From the NCBI GenBank assembly GCA_003646935.1, contig QMLW01000006.1, forward strand, positions 1 through 15,296: a stretch of DNA of 15,296 nucleotides, read 5' to 3'. Positions within the stretch are counted from its first letter, which is position 1, and every line of letters begins with the position of its first letter. Origin of the DNA: Deltaproteobacteria bacterium (lineage in GTDB: Bacteria; Desulfobacterota; DSM-4660; Desulfatiglandales; B25-G16). The notes under the pieces were generated by a model that did no database searches, was not told the DNA's origin, and saw only the letters and a program-made list of their open reading frames with translations. The translations under genes and the position numbers were made by a program. Below, piece after piece: positions 7,681 to 12,666 of the stretch.

Positions 7681-8391
7681 ATGAGAATCAAAATCTCGGA
7701 CAGGCATCTGAGGGGTCTTCTCTCCTACATGGCGATATTTGTACTGAGGGTTATACTTTACACCTGTAAGGTGGAGTACATAAACAAGGAGTACATAGAC
7801 GAGTATCTCCTGGGGAATAAAAAGGTCGTTATCTCTACCTGGCATAGATGCACCATCTATTTAATGATTAAATATGGTTACCTTCACCCTATGGCTCTCC
7901 TATCTCCAAGTAAGGATGGGGATTTGCTAGCTGATTTTTCTAAAAAATTAGGTTTTGTTATAGCCAGGGGCTCATCAAGCAGAGGAGGGAAGCAGGGCTC
8001 TGAGAAGATGGTCGATTTTCTAAATACCAACGGGAGGATTGCGGCCACTGTTGCAGATGGTCCACAAGGACCAGCTTTGAGGGCCAAGCCGGGGCTTGTC
8101 AGAATTGCCCAGAAATCGGGTGTTCATCTGATGCCTCTCATCTGGTCGGCAACTCGCGTATGGATGTTTAAGAGGGCCTGGGATAGAACGATAATCCCCA
8201 AGCCATTCTCAAAGATCGTGATCTCCGCATCAGAACCATACCTCATTCCCAAGACTGCTAAAGGTAAGGAGTTCAACGCCTACGTGAAAGACATGGAGAG
8301 AACCTTAAATTCCATGACAAGGGATGTCGATAGGATGGTTAATCACCACGATCCCAATGTGGAACGAATCGTTCAAGAAGATGGGCTTTGA
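7681..8391 (+). CDS. DUF374 lysophospholipid acyltransferase-like protein (LpxJ-type)
   Basis: A 236-residue member of the DUF374/COG2121 branch of the LPLAT acyltransferase superfamily. Recognisable blocks are STWHRCTI with H55 (the candidate catalytic histidine), SPSKDGDLL at 75-83, IARGSSSRGG at 94-103, and TVADGPQGP at 123-131. A hydrophobic N-terminal segment (about 13-28) suggests inner-membrane attachment. DUF374 proteins of Epsilonproteobacteria (LpxJ) add a secondary acyl chain to the lipid A precursor, so a similar late step in lipid A assembly is the leading guess. A phospholipid or other substrate is possible. The ATG at 7681 has no Shine-Dalgarno, because a repeat array runs almost up to it; M17 is an alternative start. 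It is followed after 83 bases by the Nudix gene. Confidence 0.85.
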   Translation: MRIKISDRHLRGLLSYMAIFVLRVILYTCKVEYINKEYIDEYLLGNKKVVISTWHRCTIYLMIKYGYLHPMALLSPSKDGDLLADFSKKLGFVIARGSSSRGGKQGSEKMVDFLNTNGRIAATVADGPQGPALRAKPGLVRIAQKSGVHLMPLIWSATRVWMFKRAWDRTIIPKPFSKIVISASEPYLIPKTAKGKEFNAYVKDMERTLNSMTRDVDRMVNHHDPNVERIVQEDGL

Positions 8392-8401
8392 TGTTAATTC
8401 C

Positions 8402-8474
8402 TTACTGGTTGCTGGTTACTCGTTAGCCTATGCTAACAGCCAGTAACCAGCAACGATGAACGAGGAACGATAAG
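8402..8474. repeat. heptamer array forming a long hairpin, TTACTGG family
   Basis: The left arm has TTACTGG at 8402, TTGCTGG at 8409 and TTACTCG at 8416. The right arm carries the reverse-complement family in perfect phase: CTAACAG 8433, CCAGTAA 8440, CCAGCAA 8447, CGATGAA 8454, CGAGGAA 8461 and CGATAAG 8468. The next base begins the ATG of the Nudix gene. The arms pair over 13 perfect bp (8408-8420 with 8442-8454). An inner stem pairs GTTAGC 8422-8427 with GCTAAC 8432-8437 around a four-base loop. The GAGGA ribosome binding site (8462-8466) is itself part of a repeat unit. Confidence 0.8.
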
Positions 8475-8996
8475 ATGGAGCGAAAAATACAGAGCCTTGC
8501 GAGTTTAGGTACCAAGAACTTCACCGTATACCTCGATGAGGTGACCCTCAGGAATGGAGGAGTACGAAAGAGGATTTATGTTGACCATCCACAAGCCTCT
8601 GCAATCGTTCCCTTCGTTTCTGATAACGAGATAATCATGGTGAACCAGTACAGGTATGCCTTGGGCAGAGAGACGCTCGAGATTCCCGCCGGAAAGGTTG
8701 ATAACTCCGAGAGCCCTGAACAGTGTATCATGAGGGAACTCATGGAAGAAACCGGCTATGAGGCCAAGCATATCACGTGGCTCTACACCTATGCGCCAGC
8801 TATTGGGTATTCCAATGAGCTAATCCACCTCTATGTGGGCAGGCATTTAAAAAAGCTAGAGACAAAGATAGATGGAGATGAAATATCATCGGTGAGGATA
8901 CTGGCCCTCGAAGAGGTAGTAGGCATGATAAAGGACCATAAGATACTCGATAGCAAGACGATTCTCGCACTGGCCTTTCTTCGGTCCCTCGTTTAG
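8475..8996 (+). CDS. Nudix hydrolase, ADP-ribose pyrophosphatase type
   Basis: A 173-residue Nudix hydrolase. The full Nudix box Gx5Ex7REUxEExGU spans G73 to Y95, with the metal-binding glutamates of RELMEE intact. The upstream elements QYR (58-60) and EIPAGK (69-74) are typical of the NudF/ADP-ribose pyrophosphatase group, which hydrolyses ADP-ribose to AMP and ribose 5-phosphate in the cytoplasm. Exact substrate preference cannot be read from the sequence. The ATG at 8475 has GAGGA eight bases upstream, supplied by the repeat array. It probably shares a transcript with the acyltransferase gene. It converges with the rhodanese gene with only two bases between the stop codons. Confidence 0.93.
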   Translation: MERKIQSLASLGTKNFTVYLDEVTLRNGGVRKRIYVDHPQASAIVPFVSDNEIIMVNQYRYALGRETLEIPAGKVDNSESPEQCIMRELMEETGYEAKHITWLYTYAPAIGYSNELIHLYVGRHLKKLETKIDGDEISSVRILALEEVVGMIKDHKILDSKTILALAFLRSLV

Positions 8997-8998
8997 CG

Positions 8999-9625
8999 TT
9001 ACTTCTTCTCCTCTTCTTTTTGACTTAAATCAGGAGGGTAAACAAATTTTGTGTTTATCTCGTAGGTCCAGGGAAGGTTCCACCATTGCCATCCATAAAA
9101 ACGGCGGTGATTGTAGCCGGGGATCTTGTTTCTCTTGGCCAATTGTCTATAGAACTTAAGTCTGTTCTCATCTTCAAAATAGGGGAAATAGGGGCCTTCA
9201 AATCCATCCTTCACGTTGTAGATGTTCTTAAATCCACTCTTTATGAGATCCCTGGCTGCAAGGATGCTTCGAGTGCCATCCCTGCATATTATAAGGAGGT
9301 TATTGGTCTTTTGGTATTTCTTGCTTATATCATCCACAAAGGATTTATTCTTTTTAGAGAATTGATATTCCCAGTTTTCACCTTTCTTTGCGAGGTTGCC
9401 ATTCCAAAAATAGTAGGGAAACAGATAGGCCATGGGGGGGTGACCAATGAACTGATACTCTGCCCTTGTTCTCACATCAATTAGGTACGTATTTGGAACG
9501 GTATTGAGCATGTCATAGGCCTCAATGGATAGAATATCCTTGGGTTCCTGTGCAAGAGCAGGCACAAAGGAAAGGGCCCACACTAACAGAAAAACCCCTA
9601 ACGGTAAAATAGGTATCTTCTTCAT
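8999..9625 (-). CDS. exported rhodanese-like domain protein
   Basis: Starting at the ATG 9623-9625 the protein has 208 residues. It begins with a clear signal peptide: MKK, a hydrophobic core at about 4-22, and a signal peptidase I site after ALA (23-25). This indicates a periplasmic location. A rhodanese fold follows, with YLIDVRTRAEY at 47-57 and the active-site loop CRDGTRS, catalytic C114. The family transfers sulfane sulfur or senses sulfur or redox state; the partner is unknown. The aromatic C-terminal tail (GWQWWNLPW) is not part of the core fold. An AGGAGAG site lies 13 bases upstream of this ATG. It would fit a TTG start at 9634 better, and a start as far up as 9652 keeps the frame open. 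It has its own promoter and converges with the Nudix gene. Confidence 0.87.
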   Translation of the reverse strand: MKKIPILPLGVFLLVWALSFVPALAQEPKDILSIEAYDMLNTVPNTYLIDVRTRAEYQFIGHPPMAYLFPYYFWNGNLAKKGENWEYQFSKKNKSFVDDISKKYQKTNNLLIICRDGTRSILAARDLIKSGFKNIYNVKDGFEGPYFPYFEDENRLKFYRQLAKRNKIPGYNHRRFYGWQWWNLPWTYEINTKFVYPPDLSQKEEEKK

Positions 9626-9681
9626 CGTAATCAACGCTCTCCTTGGCAACATGTGCCTTGTCGGTGAAAAATTATCACTAA

Positions 9682-9709
9682 ATTAAACAAAGTTGTAAGT
9701 CTTTGTCAA
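9682..9709 (-). promoter_or_regulatory. sigma70-type promoter for the rhodanese gene
   Basis: On the minus strand a perfect -35 TTGACA (9704-9709) is followed after 16 bases by TTTAAT (9682-9687, 5 of 6 to TATAAT). Transcription would begin near 9675, about 50 bases before the ATG at 9625, and the AGGAGAG ribosome binding site lies inside that leader. This is the strongest promoter match in the window. Confidence 0.6.
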
Positions 9710-9947
9710 TAAAAAAAGAAAAGAGAATATCGGAAGGATAGACACGATAGAGATCGATCCAGCCTATCAGAAAAAAGGTACCGCCTTCCTTTTAATGCAA
9801 GAGATGCTCGACTATATGGAGCAGGTAAGGGCGAATACCCTCTATCCACTCATAAATCGGCTTGATTGGGACCTTCTTCAATGTTTCGATGCCATGGGAT
9901 TAAGGAGAGGCGACATGATCAATCTCGAATTCAAGATGGAAGATTGA
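9699..9947 (+). pseudogene. C-terminal remnant of a GNAT acetyltransferase
   Basis: An open frame without a start codon runs from 9699 to the TGA at 9945-9947. From 9738 it reads as the second half of a GNAT N-acetyltransferase. IDTIEIDPAYQKKGTAFLL carries the acetyl-CoA loop (Q/R-x-x-G-x-G/A form, here QKKGTA). It continues through MQEMLDYMEQ and the motif-B-like LINRLDWDLLQCFDAMGLRR to MINLEFKMED at the end. The first half of the domain is absent: the frame meets a TAA at 9696-9698 and runs into the rhodanese promoter. ATGs within it (9795 onward) would give only a fragment. Most likely a deletion removed the 5' part. Its 3' end overlaps the small cysteine-rich gene on the other strand. Confidence 0.7.
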
Positions 9948-10075
9948 TTGTCTGCGCTCCGTTGATATGCGAGATACTCCTGGCACTCCTCTTTATAGGG
10001 GCACTTCTTCTCGCATATTCGAACATCGATTCTGGGGGTGTTCTTCTTTCTCGTACAGAATAGGTAATCAGCCAT
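9878..10075 (-). CDS. small four-cysteine protein, function unknown
   Basis: A 65-codon frame with a good ribosome binding site (AGAGGT, eight bases before the ATG at 10073-10075). The first 38 residues look like a compact metal-binding protein: C7, then C21-x3-C25-x5-C31 in VRICEKKCPYKEEC, rich in lysine and glutamate. Four cysteines could bind zinc or an Fe-S cluster. From about residue 40 the sequence is antisense to the GNAT remnant and has no such character. The native protein may therefore have ended near residue 38-40 and been extended by the rearrangement that truncated its neighbour. I do not recognise a named family. A TTGACA box lies upstream. Confidence 0.55.
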   Translation of the reverse strand: MADYLFCTRKKNTPRIDVRICEKKCPYKEECQEYLAYQRSADNQSSILNSRLIMSPLLNPMASKH

Positions 10076-10507
10076 AAATTTTTACCTCTTACAATAAAAT
10101 TATTTACAATTAAATATATTTAAATTATAATTTATATATTTAGTAATATAAAGAAATTAATATGTCAATTATTTTTATTAAAATAATAAAATCGTTACAC
10201 GATTTTATCTAACGCCTGCCCGCCATCGGCTTCGCCTTCAGGCGAGGCGGGCGGGCGACGTTATCGCTCCTATGGTGAAAGGCTAAAATCTCTATCCCTG
10301 TCGCAAGTCGTTCGACCAAGAAGCTCTCGACAGGCTACAGGGTATTTCGAAATCTTTGCTTCAGCCCTTGAGGGCTTCAGCACCGCACGTTTGCCTTAAA
10401 AAAGATTTTAACTTCTGTTTTGATCATCCTGCTCGCAAGAAGCGGGGAATTCAAATTTAAAAAATCACATTGTCCCATATAAACCTAATGCGCGACGATA
10501 AAAGATA
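10076..10507. other. gene-free region: AT island followed by hairpin-rich DNA
   Basis: No coding frame is credible. From 10077 to about 10195 the DNA is almost pure A/T and includes, on the minus strand, a perfect TTGACA (10163-10168) that could drive the small cysteine-rich gene; no good -10 at standard spacing is seen. From 10186 the bipartite hairpin repeat begins. From 10284 to 10410 there are nested inverted repeats: TAAAATCT 10284-10291 with AGATTTTA 10403-10410; CCCTGT 10296-10301 with ACAGGG 10337-10342; the palindrome ATTTCGAAAT at 10344-10353; and AGCCCT 10363-10368 with AGGGCT 10371-10376. It could be a structured RNA or decayed DNA. No known RNA family was recognised. Confidence 0.5.
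10186..10257. repeat. bipartite hairpin repeat, copy 1
   Basis: The first part is a perfect 9-bp inverted repeat, ATAAAATCG (10186-10194) and CGATTTTAT (10200-10208), with a five-base loop. The second part is a GC-rich hairpin. Its outer arms CGCCTGCCCGCC (10213-10224) and GGCGGGCGGGCG (10246-10257) pair with one mismatch, and TCGCCT/AGGCGA form the inner stem, with a seven-base bulge. The core CGGCTTCGCC is at 10227-10236. The same design recurs at 12533-12574. Confidence 0.65.
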
Positions 10508-11797
10508 TTGAACCGAAAAATAAACAGATCGAGACGTAGACTTCGATGGGATAGGATTATCCTCATCCTTTTTGGAGCAGGATTACTTGTTGCGACTGTA
10601 TTCTTTCACTTTCGATCTCATGACGATGTAGTAGCAATAGAAATTAATAAGAGCTCGACCGTATCTAGTTACCGTGATTACTTCGAGGAAAAAAAGGGAT
10701 GGGTTTCCAATCATGAAAAGATAGGTCTCACCATAACTGGAGGCAAAAGCTTTTATGAGCTATTAAGCCAATACTACATCTCTGCTCAGGATATCATCCG
10801 AATAAATGAAGCTATCAAGCCATTCTACGATCTGTCGAGGATCAAAGAGGGACAAAGAATCGACGTTTGGCTCAACGGGAAAGAAGAAAAAGTAGACAAA
10901 CTCTCACTTGAACTCTCCCCGGATAAGATACTCCTTGTTACCAGAAATGGCCCTGAATTCCTCCCCAGCATTGTGGCCATCTCTTATATATCGCTTCCGA
11001 CCTTGATCAGCGGGGAGATCCAAAATTCCTTTTATGAATCCGGCATCGAGGGAGGTATGCCACCGGATATAATCATGGATATTGCTGATGTGTTCGCGTG
11101 GGATATAGACTTTCTCGTTGATATTAGACCAGGAGATACCTTTCAGGTACTATTTGAACAGCACTATAGAAAAGGCAATTGTATAGGGCATGGAAAGGTC
11201 CTTGCAGCAAGGTTCGTGAATCAACACAAGCCCTTCACTTCATTCTATTTCACTGACAGCAGCGGTAGATCATCCTATTATGATAAAAACGGTAAAAGCC
11301 TAAGGAAGGCCTTTCTGAAATCCCCCCTTCGTTACAGGAGAATCAGCTCCTATTTCTCTAAAAGGCGATTTCATCCGATTTTAAAAATCTATCGGCCCCA
11401 CTATGGTATCGATTATGCCGCCCCCATAGGCACGCCGGTGGAATCCATTGGAGATGGCAGAATCACGTTCATCGGGTGGAAGGGGGGATACGGACGGTAT
11501 ATAAAAATACGGCACAATCATATCTATGAAACTGCATATGGGCATCTGAGCAGGTTTGCAAGGGGGCTCAAGAAGGGCTCAAAGGTAAAACAAGGGGATA
11601 TCATAGGGTTTGTTGGCTCATCCGGGCTTTCAACCGGGCCTCACCTTGACTTTAGTGTGACTAAAAGGGGAAAATACATAAATCCCTTAAAGATCAAATC
11701 ACCACCTGTCTTAAGGCTAAGCACCCATGATAAAGAACGGTTTCATGCGGTAATTACCCAAATGGAGAGATTATGGCAAGAGGATCAAGCTTCCTGA
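10508..11797 (+). CDS. M23-family murein endopeptidase, MepM/Csd3-like
   Basis: A 429-residue envelope protein. A basic N-terminus is followed by one membrane segment (about 16-34) that anchors it facing the periplasm. An OapA/LysM-like region comes next (about 68-140), then a Csd3-type middle domain (about 170-260) and the M23 peptidase domain (about 285-400). Zinc-site residues are H298 and D302 in HYGID, with H346 in YGHLS. In the last motif the usual HxH reads H379-L-D381 (GPHLDF), so one histidine ligand is replaced by aspartate. These enzymes cut peptide cross-links of peptidoglycan. The start is a TTG at 10508; a stop codon lies nine bases upstream in frame and no ATG or GTG precedes the membrane segment. 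The ribosome binding site is weak. The 3' end overlaps the next gene by 25 bases, so the two are probably co-expressed. Confidence 0.9.
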   Translation: MNRKINRSRRRLRWDRIILILFGAGLLVATVFFHFRSHDDVVAIEINKSSTVSSYRDYFEEKKGWVSNHEKIGLTITGGKSFYELLSQYYISAQDIIRINEAIKPFYDLSRIKEGQRIDVWLNGKEEKVDKLSLELSPDKILLVTRNGPEFLPSIVAISYISLPTLISGEIQNSFYESGIEGGMPPDIIMDIADVFAWDIDFLVDIRPGDTFQVLFEQHYRKGNCIGHGKVLAARFVNQHKPFTSFYFTDSSGRSSYYDKNGKSLRKAFLKSPLRYRRISSYFSKRRFHPILKIYRPHYGIDYAAPIGTPVESIGDGRITFIGWKGGYGRYIKIRHNHIYETAYGHLSRFARGLKKGSKVKQGDIIGFVGSSGLSTGPHLDFSVTKRGKYINPLKIKSPPVLRLSTHDKERFHAVITQMERLWQEDQAS

Positions 11798-12522
11798 GGG
11801 GGCTGCTTATAGTTACATTATTTGTCCTGCCGTCAATGGGGCGTGCCTATATTCTCCCCCCGAGTCAGATCATAGAGTTTATGGTCAGGAAATTTGCCTC
11901 AGTGAACACACTGCGAATAACCCAACTCACGAAAATCGTGGATCTGGAAAGGGAAATGGAAATGGTATTCGGGGAGTCAATCGCCGTGATGTCTCCCGAC
12001 CTTTATAGATCAGAGGTGGCGGGGCAATCGGGCAAACGGATTATCGTTCGCAATGGATTGAGAACAGTCAAGATCATCGATGGTGATATCGTCCACGAAA
12101 AGGAGAACGTGACTTTCCCTTATCATTTTCTCATGGTAGCCCAAGATTCAAGACATCTATTGAAAGACTTGGAGGAGTTGGGTATCAATCTTGATATGGT
12201 CTCCCTTACCAGGTTTGGGGGTAGAATTGCATATCTGATTGGGAATAAGGAAGAGGGAAGCTCACGGCTTCTCGTTGATAAGGATTTCTTCATACCGCTC
12301 CTGCTCCAATATGGTAACGTGGCTTTCTCTGCCTCTGATTTCGCCCAGATAAAGCAGGGATTATGGTATCCCCGCTATATACTCTACTCATATACAGGAG
12401 CGAACATCGAAGATTATATTCAGGAGGAATATAGAATAAAGGACATCTTCATAAACCCTTCCATAGATGCCTCTCTCTTTGATGTATCCACCATTAGATC
12501 CCAATTTGAAAAGAGAAAGTAA
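11773..12522 (+). CDS. exported LolA-like periplasmic protein
   Basis: A 249-residue protein with an N-terminal signal peptide: R9 near the start, a hydrophobic core at 10-21, and possible cleavage after GRA at 23-25. The rest is alternating beta-strand-like sequence such as KRIIVRNGLRTVKIIDGDIV and SSRLLVDKDFFIPLLLQYG. It resembles the LolA/LolB-type open-barrel fold of outer-membrane lipoprotein sorting proteins, but the similarity is by overall pattern and not by a diagnostic motif. The ATG has GGAGAG three to five bases upstream, inside the end of the M23 gene. The 25-base overlap with that gene suggests translational coupling and a shared role in the envelope. No lipobox cysteine is present. 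Confidence 0.78.
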   Translation: MARGSSFLRGLLIVTLFVLPSMGRAYILPPSQIIEFMVRKFASVNTLRITQLTKIVDLEREMEMVFGESIAVMSPDLYRSEVAGQSGKRIIVRNGLRTVKIIDGDIVHEKENVTFPYHFLMVAQDSRHLLKDLEELGINLDMVSLTRFGGRIAYLIGNKEEGSSRLLVDKDFFIPLLLQYGNVAFSASDFAQIKQGLWYPRYILYSYTGANIEDYIQEEYRIKDIFINPSIDASLFDVSTIRSQFEKRK

Positions 12523-12532
12523 TCATTCAAGT

Positions 12533-12574
12533 TATAAAATCGATTCGCGATTTTATATAGCGCGGCTTCGCCGC
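12533..12574. repeat. bipartite hairpin repeat, copy 2
   Basis: A perfect 10-bp inverted repeat, TATAAAATCG (12533-12542) and CGATTTTATA (12548-12557), has a five-base loop. It is followed by a GC-rich hairpin, GCGGC (12562-12566) and GCCGC (12570-12574), with a three-base loop. The stem sequence ATAAAATCG/CGATTTTAT, the loop length and the 10-base core CGGCTTCGCC (12563-12572) are shared with copy 1. Copy 1 has twelve more bases before the core. It begins ten bases after the LolA-like stop codon. An A-run follows on the plus strand, so it would be a terminator only for a minus-strand transcript. Confidence 0.65.
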
Positions 12575-12666
12575 TTAAAAAAATGGGATTTCCTTTACTA
12601 TCAAGTTAAAAGCTTGAAATCCTCAATCCTAAATACTAAACAATATCAAGGGCAAAGCATGATGCG

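Noticed and set aside
3560-9003. The 14-mer CGTTTAGCGTTACT occurs at both 3560-3573 (5' end of the receiver frame) and 8990-9003 (Nudix/rhodanese stop junction), and looks like two heptamer units.
   Set aside because: In a window of this size one exact 14-base repeat is close to what chance allows, and both copies lie in coding or near-coding sequence. Not counted as an array.
9866-10063. Plus-strand frame with a hydrophobic stretch opposite the cysteine-rich gene.
   Set aside because: The minus-strand frame has a good ribosome binding site and a cysteine pattern; the hydrophobic stretch is its antisense shadow.
10209-10480. Possible tRNA or SRP RNA among the hairpins.
   Set aside because: No cloverleaf with conserved T-loop, no CCA end, and no SRP GNAR tetraloop motif was found.
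12558-12582. Rho-independent terminator after the LolA-like gene.
   Set aside because: The GC hairpin is followed on the plus strand by A residues, not T residues, so it does not fit a terminator for the upstream genes.
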